Shown here: one piece after another, positions 45,047-55,022 of the stretch
How positions within the stretch are numbered: position 1 is the stretch's first letter
Layout: each line of letters starts with the position of its first letter
Assembly (NCBI RefSeq): GCF_014863605.1
Contig: NZ_CP062252.1
Span: 744,001-808,000 of the forward strand
Reading direction: 5' to 3'
Origin: Pseudomonas allokribbensis
Lineage (GTDB): Bacteria > Pseudomonadota > Gammaproteobacteria > Pseudomonadales > Pseudomonadaceae
DNA length: 64,000 nucleotides
Made by a program: the position numbers and the translations under genes
Notes under the pieces: model-generated
The model's database searches: none
Told to the model about the DNA's origin: nothing
The model's input: only the letters and a program-made list of their open reading frames with translations

Positions 45047-46249
45047 ATGAACTTCCGTACCATTCTGATTCTCGGTGCCTTGACCGCTTTCGGTCCGTTG
45101 GCGATCGACTTCTATCTCCCCGCGTTTCCCACCATGGCGCTGGCGTTCGGCACCGATGAGAAACACGTCCAACTGACGCTGTCGGCTTACTTCTTTGGCC
45201 TGTCCATCGGTCAACTGGCCTACGGTCCGGTGGCGGATCGTTTCGGGCGGCGGATTCCATTGCTCACCGGCCTTGTGCTGTTCACCCTGGCGTCATTGGC
45301 CTGCGCTTATGCACCGAATCTGGAATGGCTGATTGGTGCGCGGTTCGTTCAGGCACTGGGCGGATGCGCCGGGATGGTGATTTCCCGGGCGGTGGTCGCT
45401 GACAAATGCGACGCTGTGGGTTCGGCGAAAGTCTTTTCGCAATTGATGCTGGTGATGGGGCTGGCGCCAATCCTGGCGCCGATGCTCGGCGGTCTGCTGG
45501 TCAATACGACGGGTTGGCAGTCGATCTTCCTGGTGCTGACCGGGTTCAGTGCCCTGGCCGGCCTGGCGGTGGCCCTCGGCCTGCCGGAAAGTCTGCCGGC
45601 CCATGTTCCGCGCCAGCCACTGTCCGGTGCTCTGCGTCAGTACGGTCGACTGCTGACCGACCCGGTCTACATGGGCCATGCCCTGACCGGCGGCATCGCG
45701 ATTGCCGGGATGTTTGCCTACATTGCCGGCTCGCCTTTCATTTTCATCAAACTGTATGGCGTCCCGGCCGAGCATTTCGGCTGGCTGTTCGGCACCAACG
45801 CGGCGGGCTTCATTCTGGTGGCGCAGGTCAATGCGCGATTGTTGGCCAAGCGCGGCCCGGCGTTTCTGCTGTCACGGGCGGTCTGGGTTTACTTCGCTGC
45901 CGGGCTGACGCTGCTCGCGGTCAGCGCCCTGCACACCGAGGCACTGTGGCCGCTGCTGATTCCATTGTTCATTTGCGTGGCGAGTCTTGGTTGCATCAGC
46001 CCCAATGCGGCGGCGAGTGCGATGAACGGGCAGGGCGCTCGCGCCGGCAGTGCGTCAGCATTGCTCGGCAGCATGCAGTTCAGCGTCGCCGCCGGGGCTT
46101 CGGCGCTGGTGGGGGTTTTGCACGATGGCACAGCCGTGCCGATGGCCATGGTCATCAGCCTGTGCGGTCTGTTGGTGGTCAGCGCGGCAATGCTTACCCG
46201 GCGCATACAGAATGCCCGGGCGCTGGCAAAGGCGCAGGCCGAAGTCTGA
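45047..46249 (+). CDS. Bcr/CflA family drug exporter (MFS)
   Basis: 400 residues from ATG 45047 (MNFRTILILGAL). Twelve membrane helices; signature LAIDFYLPAFP near the start and YGPVADRFGRRIPLLTG between helices 2 and 3 are typical of the Bcr/CflA group, which exports bicyclomycin, chloramphenicol or sulfonamides. Single gene; substrate not predictable. Confidence 0.92.
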   Translation: MNFRTILILGALTAFGPLAIDFYLPAFPTMALAFGTDEKHVQLTLSAYFFGLSIGQLAYGPVADRFGRRIPLLTGLVLFTLASLACAYAPNLEWLIGARFVQALGGCAGMVISRAVVADKCDAVGSAKVFSQLMLVMGLAPILAPMLGGLLVNTTGWQSIFLVLTGFSALAGLAVALGLPESLPAHVPRQPLSGALRQYGRLLTDPVYMGHALTGGIAIAGMFAYIAGSPFIFIKLYGVPAEHFGWLFGTNAAGFILVAQVNARLLAKRGPAFLLSRAVWVYFAAGLTLLAVSALHTEALWPLLIPLFICVASLGCISPNAAASAMNGQGARAGSASALLGSMQFSVAAGASALVGVLHDGTAVPMAMVISLCGLLVVSAAMLTRRIQNARALAKAQAEV

Positions 46250-46259
46250 ACGGAGGAAC

Positions 46260-46433
46260 TCAGCCGACAGCGCGTTGCTGGCCGAGGTCGGGAATCTGAT
46301 GGGGCGCGTACAGACGCGCTTCGAGGGTGCGGGTGAAGGCCCGAGCTTCGGCCTCACTGCGGAATGTCACGGCGTGCTGGTCGAGACGAACTTGCCACTG
46401 GGACTTTGCCACTTCTTTTATCAGGATCTTCAT
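46260..46433 (-). CDS. small conserved-looking protein, unknown
   Basis: 57 residues from ATG at 46431-46433 (complement), with a strong GGGAGG six bases upstream; longer upstream reading lacks a site. Sequence MKILIKEVAKSQWQVRLDQH... suggests a small beta-alpha fold like DNA-binding N-domains of integrases or a stand-alone AP2/Arm-type domain (WQVRLDQHAVTFRSEAEARA), but I cannot assign it. Convergent with the Bcr/CflA gene, ten bases apart. Confidence 0.65.
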   Translation of the reverse strand: MKILIKEVAKSQWQVRLDQHAVTFRSEAEARAFTRTLEARLYAPHQIPDLGQQRAVG

Positions 46434-46599
46434 TGCTGACCTCCCGGACGTAAAAGATTGCATCGCAGAGGTTTCGATTGTAGACCCGAATACGATCGCA
46501 ATTGTGACAAGGGTCAAGCATCTGACTGACGGCAAAAAGCAACCGCAGCCCCCGCGCCAGATACTTTTGGCACTGGCGAAGGCTGCGGTCTCTCAGATT

Positions 46600-47613
46600 T
46601 TAGAAACTTTCTAAAACAATTTTCCCCTTGGCCTTGCCGCTTTCCAGCAATTCGTGGGCACGGCGCAGATTGCTCGCGTTGATCTTGCCGAAGTGCTCGC
46701 CCACCGTGGTCTTCAACGTCCCGGCATCGATCAGCTCGGCCACTCGGTTGAGCAGTTTGTGCTGCTCGATCATGTCCGGCGTTTCGAACAGCGAGCGGGT
46801 GTACATGAACTCCCAGTGCAGCGACAGGCTCTTGCGCTTGAGCTTGGTCACGTCCAGCGACTTCGGATCATCGATCAGCGCCAGTTTGCCTTGCGGCGCC
46901 AGGGCCTCGACCAGTTGGTCCAGATGCTGGTCGGTCTGAGTCAGGCTGGCGACGTGGGTCACATGGGGGAGGCCGGCGCGTTTCAGTTCTTCGCTCAACG
47001 GCTGGCTGTGATCGATCACCAGGTCAGCGCCCAGCTCGTTTACCCAGTCGCGGGTTTGCGGACGGGAGGCGGTGCCGATCACTTTGAGCCCGGTCAGCTG
47101 GCTGGCCAGTTGGGTCAGGATCGAACCCACGCCACCGGCCGCGCCGACGATCAGCAGGCTCTGGCCTTCATCGGTGTTGCCTTCGCGGATTTGCAGGCGT
47201 TCGAACAACAGCTCCCACGCCGTAATGGCGGTCAGCGGCAGGGCGGCGGCCTCTGCGAAACCGAGGGTTTTCGGCATATGGCCGACGATCCGTTCATCCA
47301 CCACATGCAGTTCACTGTTGCCACCAGCCCGGGCGATGGAGCCGGCGTAGAAGACCTTGTCGCCGGCCTTGAACAACGTCACTTCACTGCCGACTGACTT
47401 GACCACGCCGGCCACATCCCAGCCCAGCACTTTGGCGGCGCCGCCTTCTGGCGCGACGTTCTGGCGAACCTTGGTGTCGACCGGGTTGACCGAGATCGCT
47501 TTGACTTCGACCAACAGGTCGCGCGGGCCGGCCACTGGCTCCGGCAGTTCGATGTCTTGCAGGGATTTTTCGTCGCTGATCGGCAGCGATGCGTAATAGG
47601 CGATGGCTTTCAT
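46600..47613 (-). CDS. quinone oxidoreductase-like zinc-type alcohol dehydrogenase family protein
   Basis: 337 residues, MDR superfamily. GroES-like N-terminal half (PRDLLVEVKAISVNPVDTKVR) and Rossmann half with LIVGAAGGVGSILTQLASQL for NAD(P)H. The usual zinc-ligand cysteines are missing, so it is of the zinc-free quinone reductase kind. CGGAG precedes the ATG. It follows the monooxygenase gene by 32 bases; together they suggest quinone or electrophile detoxification under the divergent LysR regulator. Confidence 0.88.
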   Translation of the reverse strand: MKAIAYYASLPISDEKSLQDIELPEPVAGPRDLLVEVKAISVNPVDTKVRQNVAPEGGAAKVLGWDVAGVVKSVGSEVTLFKAGDKVFYAGSIARAGGNSELHVVDERIVGHMPKTLGFAEAAALPLTAITAWELLFERLQIREGNTDEGQSLLIVGAAGGVGSILTQLASQLTGLKVIGTASRPQTRDWVNELGADLVIDHSQPLSEELKRAGLPHVTHVASLTQTDQHLDQLVEALAPQGKLALIDDPKSLDVTKLKRKSLSLHWEFMYTRSLFETPDMIEQHKLLNRVAELIDAGTLKTTVGEHFGKINASNLRRAHELLESGKAKGKIVLESF

Positions 47614-47645
47614 GGATGACTCCGAAAGATGCTTGAAGGAAGGAT

Positions 47646-47939
47646 TCAGGCGATGGCGCGCAGGCGCTTGAGCTCGAAGTGTTCGAGGAAGCCTGCGGCC
47701 TGCGCCCGGAAATGCTGGATATGCGCACTGTCGTCGTGGGCCTGCAGGGCTTCGTCACTGGCCCACTGCTCGATCATGTAGAAGGCCAGCGGGTTGGCCA
47801 GGTCCTGGTGCAGGTCGTATTGGCCGCAACCGGCTTCCGCGCGGGTCGGTTCGATCAATGCGCGCAGATGTTGTTCGAGGGCGTCCTGCTGGCCAGGTTT
47901 GGCGATCAGGGTGGCGATGGCGGTGAAGGGCTGGGACAT
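47646..47939 (-). CDS. putative quinol monooxygenase (ABM domain)
   Basis: 97 residues. Antibiotic-biosynthesis-monooxygenase fold: FTAIATLIAKPGQQDALEQH, CGQYDLHQDLANPLAFYMIE and QWASDEALQAHD fit the YgiN-like group, which oxidises quinols without cofactor. GGAG six bases before ATG. First gene of the leftward pair. Confidence 0.88.
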   Translation of the reverse strand: MSQPFTAIATLIAKPGQQDALEQHLRALIEPTRAEAGCGQYDLHQDLANPLAFYMIEQWASDEALQAHDDSAHIQHFRAQAAGFLEHFELKRLRAIA

Positions 47940-48012
47940 GTTCGACTCCGGAACGGGATGAATTCGATGGGAGGCATGATTGGCTATTTCTACGCGAGAT
48001 AAAACCGGCTAA

Positions 48013-48028
48013 AAGAGCAGTCTCTTTC
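48013..48028. promoter_or_regulatory. perfect inverted repeat between monooxygenase and LysR genes
   Basis: AAAGAG, 4-base spacer CAGT, CTCTTT, in the roughly 115-base divergent gap, 28 bases before the LysR start. Position and symmetry fit an operator for the LysR-type regulator or part of its binding region. Confidence 0.5.
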
Positions 48029-48055
48029 AATATTTTTTTGATAATCGAGGCTGAA

Positions 48056-48985
48056 ATGCTGCGTTTCGATGACTTGCAGTTGTTTGTCCGGGCGGCGGAT
48101 CTGGGCAGTCTGTCGGCGGCGGCCCGGGTGATGGACATGTCCGCCGCCGTGGCCAGCGCGGCGCTCAAGCGTATCGAACAACAACTCGGGGCACGGTTGC
48201 TGGCGCGTTCCACCCGCAGTTTGCGCCTGACCTCCGAGGGCGAAGGCTTCCTCGAATACGCCCGGGCGGCGCTGAGCAACCTGGATGAAGGCCGTCGTCT
48301 GCTGGCCAGCGGTCAGGACCAGGTCAGCGGGATTCTGCAACTGTCGGCACCGTCGGATTTCGGCCGCAACCTGCTGTTGCCGTGGCTTGATGAGTTTCAG
48401 CGTGAACACCCGAAATTGACGGTGCGTCTGCTGTTGGGCGACCGCATCGCCGATCTGTTTCGCCAACCGGTGGACATCGCCCTGCGTTATGGCGAACCGG
48501 AGGATTCCAGTCTGGTCGCATTGCCCATCGCTGCGCAGAACCGGCGGGTGCTGTGTGCCTCTCCCGGCTATCTGGCGAAACACGGCGAGCCGACTCAACT
48601 GGAACAGCTCGCGCAGCACAATTGCCTGTTGTACATGCTGGGCAGTCGGGTGCATGACCACTGGAGTTTTCATGACGGCAAACGCGAAGTCAGCCTGACC
48701 GTCAGTGGCGACCGCTTCAGCGATGACGCCGACGTGGTGCGGTTATGGGCCGTCGCGGGGGCGGGCATCGCCTACAAATCCTGGCTGGATGTGGCCGACG
48801 ATGTGCTCGCGGGGCGGCTGAAAGTGCTGCTGCCCGGCCTGCTCTGCGAGCGGGCTCCGCTGAATCTGCTGTGCGCCCATCGCGCACAATTGAGTAAGCC
48901 GGTGAACCTGTTGAGGGAGATGCTCGCCAGCCGTTGCGCCGAACTGAGTAGCCGATTTCCCGTTTTTCCGCAGGTTGATCATTAG
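48056..48985 (+). CDS. LysR family transcriptional regulator
   Basis: 309 residues from ATG 48056 (GAGG upstream). N-terminal winged HTH (DLQLFVRAADLGSLSAAARV, ASAALKRIEQQLGARLLARS), then substrate-binding domain with DIALRYGEPEDSSLVALPIA as in the AaeR/DsdC-like CrgA group. It is divergent from the quinol monooxygenase/quinone reductase pair, which it probably controls. Effector unknown. Confidence 0.92.
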   Translation: MLRFDDLQLFVRAADLGSLSAAARVMDMSAAVASAALKRIEQQLGARLLARSTRSLRLTSEGEGFLEYARAALSNLDEGRRLLASGQDQVSGILQLSAPSDFGRNLLLPWLDEFQREHPKLTVRLLLGDRIADLFRQPVDIALRYGEPEDSSLVALPIAAQNRRVLCASPGYLAKHGEPTQLEQLAQHNCLLYMLGSRVHDHWSFHDGKREVSLTVSGDRFSDDADVVRLWAVAGAGIAYKSWLDVADDVLAGRLKVLLPGLLCERAPLNLLCAHRAQLSKPVNLLREMLASRCAELSSRFPVFPQVDH

Positions 48986-49291
48986 TCGCAGGTAAATAGC
49001 GAAATTTCTGTCAGGAACAATCACCAGCCGTACCCGCTCCGGCGCAGGACGCCGCGAGCAACCCGCTTATACTAGCGACCGCCTGAAGCCTGCACCGGCA
49101 CGCGGGAACAGGCTCGCTCGGACCGACACTGACCGGGCAGCGGTGAGGGTTGCATCAATTACTGCGAATGCCGGGTGGCAGTGTGTTGCCTTGCCTCGGA
49201 TCAAGGCGTTTTGCGCGGCTTGGCCGACGACTGATTACTGGTCAAGATGTCTCTGAGCAGTAGACGATACGATTCAACAGGGAGTGAATAC
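48986..49291. promoter_or_regulatory. 306-bp intergenic region LysR / ArsR-like
   Basis: No gene or strong hairpin seen. It separates two rightward regulators and should hold the promoter of the ArsR-like gene; AGGGAG lies directly upstream of its ATG. Confidence 0.45.
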
Positions 49292-50026
49292 ATGGAACAT
49301 GCACCTTGCATCAGCCAGATCGCCACGTTGCTGGCCGATCCCAAACGCAGCGCCATGATGTGGGCGTTGATGGATGGCTCGGCCCGGCAGACCGAGGAAC
49401 TGGCTCTGTTGGCGGGGCTGTCGCCCTCGTCGGCCAGCGCGCATCTGGGGCGCTTGTCCACGGGCGGTCTGTTGAAGGTCGAGGCTCGCGGGCGCAAGCG
49501 CTTCTTTCGCCTGGCGGCTCCGGAAGTCGGCGCGGCCATCGAGGCCCTGGCCAGCGCCACGCTTGCCAGCGCGCCGCGGGAGGTTCCCGACGTGTTCAAG
49601 CGCGCCACACCCATTGCCAGACCACAGGCCGCGCCGTCCTCCCTGCTGCGTGCGCGTTTTTGCGACGATCATCTGGGCGGTACGCTGGCGGCCGACCTGT
49701 ACCAGCGCCTGCTCGATGCCGGCTGGATCGAACAGCTTGAACATCGGGTGGTAGTCACCCACAAGGGCTCGACACAGTTGGCCAGTCGCGGGGTCTTCAT
49801 CCAGGCGCTGGCTCATCGCAATGTTCAGGTGGCTTGCGCGTGCCCGGACTGGAGCGAGCGACGCCCGCACATGGGCGGTTCGCTGGGGGCGGCGTTGTTG
49901 CAGCTGTTCATGCAGTCCGGCTGGTTGATGCTGCCCAACGATTCCCGCGCCCTGCAACTGACGGCGGCGGGGCAGCGGGAAATTCATCGATTCGCCCGGG
50001 AAACCGAGCTGGAAATGGCATTGTAG
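49292..50026 (+). CDS. ArsR-like winged-helix regulator
   Basis: 244 residues from ATG 49292 (AGGGAG seven bases upstream). N-terminal ArsR-type domain (ISQIATLLADPKRSAMMWAL, LSPSSASAHLGRLSTGGLL, RGRKRFFRL). The C-terminal about 130 residues form a second domain with several cysteines (RARFCDDHLGGTLAADL, VACACPDWSERRPHMGGSLG), as in YdfF-like regulators. The MFS gene follows in the same direction after 126 bases and may be its target. Confidence 0.87.
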   Translation: MEHAPCISQIATLLADPKRSAMMWALMDGSARQTEELALLAGLSPSSASAHLGRLSTGGLLKVEARGRKRFFRLAAPEVGAAIEALASATLASAPREVPDVFKRATPIARPQAAPSSLLRARFCDDHLGGTLAADLYQRLLDAGWIEQLEHRVVVTHKGSTQLASRGVFIQALAHRNVQVACACPDWSERRPHMGGSLGAALLQLFMQSGWLMLPNDSRALQLTAAGQREIHRFARETELEMAL

Positions 50027-50152
50027 AGCGCTTCGCACCATTGTCCGAATGACTGGCGTCGCCTACGACTGCGAACAGGTCGCATCTGGCACAAAGGCTG
50101 AACGGCTATCGCGCACACTCGATCCGCAGACATTTCGGATGGAGGAGGTGGC

Positions 50153-51532
50153 ATGGACACGGGAAACTTCAGCGCGGCGGATCGACTGGAACGCCTGCCG
50201 GTCAGCGGTTATCACCGGATCATATTCATCATCATCGCCCTGGCGTTTTTCTTCGACTCCATGGATCTGGCGATGATGACCTTCCTGCTCGGCTCGATCA
50301 AAACCGAATTCGGCCTGAGCAGCGCCGAAGCCGGGCTGCTCGCCAGTTCGAGCTTTTTCGGCATGGTGCTGGGCGCATCGCTGTCCGGACTGCTGGCTGA
50401 TCGTTTCGGCCGTAAACCGGTGTTTCAGTGGAGCATCGTGTTGTGGGGTGTGGCCAGTTACCTGTGCTCCACGGCGCAGACGGTCGAGAGCCTGACCCTG
50501 TTCCGCATCCTGCTGGGGATCGGCATGGGCATGGAGTTTCCGATTGCCCAGTCGATGCTGTCGGAGCTGATACCGGCCAGGCGTCGCGGGCGCTACATCG
50601 CCTTGATGGACGGCTTCTGGCCGCTGGGTTTTGTTGCTGCCGGGGTGCTGTCGTATTTCCTGCTGCCGCTGATCGGCTGGCGAGACATCTTTCTGGTGTT
50701 GGCGGTGCCGGCGGTATTTGTATTGGCGATCCGCTTTTTTATTCCCGAGTCACCACGCTGGCTGGAACAGGCGGGCAAGCATGACGCGGCGGACAAGGTG
50801 CTGTGCGCCATTGAGGACCGGGTGCGGGCGTCGCTCGGCGGAGCTGCGTTGCCGGAACCGGTTCGCCTGCCTCGGGTGATCACGCCACCGGGTAACTTCC
50901 TGTCGGCCCTCGGCCAGATCTGGTCGCCGCTGTACCGCCAGCGCACGATGATGCTCTGGAGCCTGTGGTTCTTTGCATTGCTCGGCTTCTACGGACTGAC
51001 GTCCTGGCTCAGCGCGTTGCTGCAACAGTCGGGGTTTGCGGTCACTCAGTCGGTGTATTACACGGTGCTGATTTCCCTGGGCGGGATACCCGGGTTTCTG
51101 ATGGCGGCGTGGCTGGTGGAGCGCTGGGGACGCAAGCCGGTGTGCATCGTCACGTTGCTGGGCGGCGGGGTGATGGCGTTTCTGTACGGCCAGAGTGCGG
51201 TGTTCGGCGGCAATGTCGGGCTGCTGATCGGCTCGGGCCTGTTGATGCAGTTTTTCCTGTTCGGCATGTGGGCGGTGCTCTACACCTACACGCCGGAGTT
51301 GTACCCGACATCGGCACGTGCGACGGGCTCGGGTTTCGCCTCGGCCATCGGGCGCGTGGGTTCGCTGCTCGGGCCGCTGATCACCGGTCTGGTGTTCCCG
51401 ATCACCGGGCAGGGCGGGGTATTTGCGTTGGGGGCGTTGTGCTTTGCGGTGGCGGCGGGGGTGGTGTGGCTGTTCGGGATGGAGACCCGGGGCAAAACGC
51501 TGGAAGAGTTGACTGAAGCGGTTGTGCGCTGA
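50153..51532 (+). CDS. MFS transporter (sugar/NiaP-SV2-like branch)
   Basis: 459 residues, 12 membrane helices. RLERLPVSGYHRIIFI near the start and LADRFGRKPVFQW, ESPRWLEQAGK and ERWGRKPVC are typical of the sugar-porter/NiaP-like group that imports niacin, aromatic acids or similar small acids. GGAGG precedes the ATG. Ends in a strong two-way terminator shared with the adenine deaminase gene. Confidence 0.9.
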   Translation: MDTGNFSAADRLERLPVSGYHRIIFIIIALAFFFDSMDLAMMTFLLGSIKTEFGLSSAEAGLLASSSFFGMVLGASLSGLLADRFGRKPVFQWSIVLWGVASYLCSTAQTVESLTLFRILLGIGMGMEFPIAQSMLSELIPARRRGRYIALMDGFWPLGFVAAGVLSYFLLPLIGWRDIFLVLAVPAVFVLAIRFFIPESPRWLEQAGKHDAADKVLCAIEDRVRASLGGAALPEPVRLPRVITPPGNFLSALGQIWSPLYRQRTMMLWSLWFFALLGFYGLTSWLSALLQQSGFAVTQSVYYTVLISLGGIPGFLMAAWLVERWGRKPVCIVTLLGGGVMAFLYGQSAVFGGNVGLLIGSGLLMQFFLFGMWAVLYTYTPELYPTSARATGSGFASAIGRVGSLLGPLITGLVFPITGQGGVFALGALCFAVAAGVVWLFGMETRGKTLEELTEAVVR

Positions 51533-51539
51533 GACCTGA

Positions 51540-51575
51540 AAAGCCGTTCGAACACGGGCGTGTTCGAACGGCTTT
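51540..51575. terminator. bidirectional terminator MFS / adenine deaminase
   Basis: Perfect 16-bp stem AAAGCCGTTCGAACAC / GTGTTCGAACGGCTTT with loop GGGC between convergent genes; short A and T runs at the ends. Confidence 0.93.
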
Positions 51576-51581
51576 GTGCTG

Positions 51582-52544
<963 letters not shown>

Positions 52545-52615
52545 TCATCAGGTGCAATGACGGCATTCTACAGATGCGCGCCGAAACAATTGGCAAAACC
52601 TGACCAACCGATCCA

Positions 52616-53581
52616 TCACACCGCTTCCTGCTCTCGTCGGTAGGCGTAGGTATCGGCGAAGCGTGACAGCAGGAATTCGGCGCAGGTGGTGGTCGGATAT
52701 TTCGCTGGATGTCGGTCGTCCTGGCAACCGGGCAGGCATTCGATGCGGGTGTCCGGATGCGGTTCGGCGAAGAACGGCATCGAATAGCGATCAACGCCTA
52801 ACGGGCTGATCACCCGGTGCGGGGTCGAGCGATAACGGTCGTTGCTCCAGCGCGCCATCATGTCGCCGAGGTTGACCACGAACGTGCCGTCGATGGGCGG
52901 TGCGTCGATCCACTGGCCTTTTACGTTTCTCACCTGCAAGCCGCCGGCCGCGTCCTGATACAGCAGAGTGATACAGCCGTAATCGGTATGCGCACCGGCC
53001 CCCTGCTGTTCGGCGGAACTGGCGGTGTGGCGCGGCGGGTAATGGATCATTCGCAATACGCTGACTGGTTCGTTGAAGCGCGTGTCGAAGAAGTCGCGCT
53101 CGATGCCCAGTGCCAGGGTCATGGCTCGCAGCAGGGTTTGTGCGAGGGCCTGCATGTCGAGGTAGTGCTGCTCCATCAGCGTTTCCCAACCGGGAATGGC
53201 CGGATGACGGTTGGGGCCGCGCAAGGGTTTTTCCGCCAGCACCTCGGGATGATCGGCCGGCAGGTGCAGGCCCATGTCGAAGGTTTCCTTCAGATCGCTG
53301 GGTTTGTCCGGGTCGAGCTGTTCAGTGGCGATGGCACCATAGCCGCGATGATGGGCGGTCTGGGTGATGTCGATCTTGAGTTTTTCCGCTGCCGGCAATG
53401 CGAAGAAGTGCCGGGCGTGGTCGAGCAGGGCGTCGATGCACTGCGCTGAAATCGGATGCCCCTTGATGTAGAAGAAACCCCATTCGCGGCAGGCGTGGTC
53501 GATCTGTTCGGCGACGGTGGACCAAGCGTTCTGGTCGTCGGAGTAGAGCGGGCTGATGCCGATGATTGGAAGCTGATCCAT
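52616..53581 (-). CDS. 2-oxoglutarate/Fe(II) dioxygenase, isopenicillin-N-synthase type
   Basis: 321 residues. Iron ligands in AHTDYGCITLLYQD (HxD) and STPHRVIS (distal His), with the 2OG-binding Arg-x-Ser in DRYSMPFF. AAGGA lies before the ATG. Corresponds in position to PA0147. Substrate unknown; the neighbours all concern purines, so a purine or oxidised/alkylated base is a reasonable guess. A GTTCCCACGC hairpin separates it from the binding-protein gene. Confidence 0.88.
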   Translation of the reverse strand: MDQLPIIGISPLYSDDQNAWSTVAEQIDHACREWGFFYIKGHPISAQCIDALLDHARHFFALPAAEKLKIDITQTAHHRGYGAIATEQLDPDKPSDLKETFDMGLHLPADHPEVLAEKPLRGPNRHPAIPGWETLMEQHYLDMQALAQTLLRAMTLALGIERDFFDTRFNEPVSVLRMIHYPPRHTASSAEQQGAGAHTDYGCITLLYQDAAGGLQVRNVKGQWIDAPPIDGTFVVNLGDMMARWSNDRYRSTPHRVISPLGVDRYSMPFFAEPHPDTRIECLPGCQDDRHPAKYPTTTCAEFLLSRFADTYAYRREQEAV

Positions 53582-53607
53582 ACAAAATCCTTGAAAGGTA
53601 AAAGGGG

Positions 53608-53638
53608 GATCGTTCCCACGCAGAGCGTGGGAACGATC
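53608..53638. repeat. GTTCCCACGC palindromic repeat
   Basis: Perfect 14-bp arms GATCGTTCCCACGC / GCGTGGGAACGATC with loop AGA, between the BMP-type gene and the dioxygenase gene. A relative occurs at 56117-56156. Widespread intergenic repeat type in Pseudomonas; may also end or trim transcripts. Confidence 0.85.
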
Positions 53639-53662
53639 AGGGTCAGGTCGGCGTCAGGTGGA

Positions 53663-54736
53663 TTACTTCGGCATCTCGGCCTTCATGCCTTCGACGTAGT
53701 AGTTCATCGACGCCAGTTCCACATTGGTCGCGCTCACACCCGCCGGGATTTTCTCGACCCCGGCCTGATCCTTGATCGGCCCGGTGAACGGTTGCAAGGT
53801 GCCGCTCTTGATGTCAGCGATGATCTGCTCGGCTTCGGCCTTCACCGGCGCCGGCACCAGATCGCTGATCGGCAGTTCGACCGTGCCTTCCTTCAACCCG
53901 CCCCAGTAGTCCTGGGATTTCCAGTTGTGATCGATCACGCTCTGGGTCGCCTGAATGTAGTGCGGTGCCCAGTCGTTGACGATCGAGGTCAGCACCGCTT
54001 TCGGGCCGAAATGCGCCATGTCCGAAGCGTAGCCCACGGCATAGACGCCACGCCGTTCGGCGGCCTGGATCGGCGCCGGGCTGTCGGTGTGCTGGAACAC
54101 CACGTCCACGCCCTGGTCGATCAGCGCGTTGGCGGCGTCGGCCTCTTTACCCGGATCGAACCACGAATTGACCCACACCACTTTGATTTCGGTGCCGGGG
54201 TTGTACTTGTTCAGGGCCAGCTGGATGGCGTTGATGTCGCGGATCACTTCCGGGATCGGGAACGAGGCGACATAGCCAATCTTCTTGGTCTTGGTCATCT
54301 TCGCCGCGAGGAAACCGCCGACGTAACGGCCCTCATAAGTACGCGCCAGATAGGTGCCGAGGTTCTTGTCCTGCTTGTAGCCGGTGGCGTGTTCGAAGGT
54401 CACCTTGGGAAACTGTTTGGCGACCTTCACTGTCGGGTTCATGTAGCCGAAAGAGGTGGTGAAGATCAGGTCGTAGTTGTCCTTGGCCATGTTGCGGATC
54501 ACCCGTTCGGCATCGGCGCCTTCGGCGACGTTCTCCACGTAGTTGGTGGTGATCTGCGTGCCGAGTTTTTCCGCCAGCGCCTTGCGCCCCTGTTCATGCT
54601 GATACGTCCAGCCGTGGTCGCCGATGGGGCCGATGTAGACGAAGCCGACTTTCAGTGGATCGGCGGCACTGGCGCTCAGGCTGAGGCCAAGGCCCATGGC
54701 GATGCACAGCAGTGTTTGCAGTGGACGTTTTTGCAT
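53663..54736 (-). CDS. BMP-family substrate-binding protein of a purine/nucleoside ABC importer
   Basis: 357 residues from ATG at 54734-54736 (complement; AGGGAG upstream). Signal peptide ends SLSASAAD. BMP fold: LKVGFVYIGPIGDHGWTYQHEQGR, YDLIFTTSFGYM, GVDVVFQHTDSPAPI and VYAVGYASDM. Members bind nucleosides or purine bases. The matching permeases and ATPase are at 59277-62871, some 4.5 kb upstream, so the importer genes are split. Confidence 0.9.
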   Translation of the reverse strand: MQKRPLQTLLCIAMGLGLSLSASAADPLKVGFVYIGPIGDHGWTYQHEQGRKALAEKLGTQITTNYVENVAEGADAERVIRNMAKDNYDLIFTTSFGYMNPTVKVAKQFPKVTFEHATGYKQDKNLGTYLARTYEGRYVGGFLAAKMTKTKKIGYVASFPIPEVIRDINAIQLALNKYNPGTEIKVVWVNSWFDPGKEADAANALIDQGVDVVFQHTDSPAPIQAAERRGVYAVGYASDMAHFGPKAVLTSIVNDWAPHYIQATQSVIDHNWKSQDYWGGLKEGTVELPISDLVPAPVKAEAEQIIADIKSGTLQPFTGPIKDQAGVEKIPAGVSATNVELASMNYYVEGMKAEMPK

Positions 54737-54821
54737 GAACGCGAACTCCCTTTTGTTGTGTGTGGGGAGGGCAATGCAAAAGGCTGACCAAGCGGACAAC
54801 AAATCGAGTCGAAATCGAGGC

Positions 54822-54903
54822 GAGGCCTTCGCGAGCAAGCTCGCTCCCACATGGGAGCACGATCACCCGTGGTGAGCGTGCTTGCTCGCGATGAGGCCGC
54901 CAA
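54822..54903. repeat. REPIN (pair of inverted REP sequences)
   Basis: GAGGCCTTCGCGAGCAAGC then TCGCTCCCAC at 54822-54850 is mirrored by GTGAGCGTGCTTGCTCGCGA then TGAGGCCGCC at 54872-54902. Classic Pseudomonas REP core CGCGAGCAAGC in both arms. It lies in the 286-bp gap between the binding-protein and antiporter genes. Confidence 0.9.
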
Positions 54904-55022
54904 GGCCAATAAAGTGCACCTGCCGAACCGGCTGCCATTCCGTGGTGCGCTAAGGTGTAACGAACTATTAGCGCCGCCCCGCAGTCAGTCACTCATTCGT
55001 CCCCAGCGCCCGCAGGTCCGCC

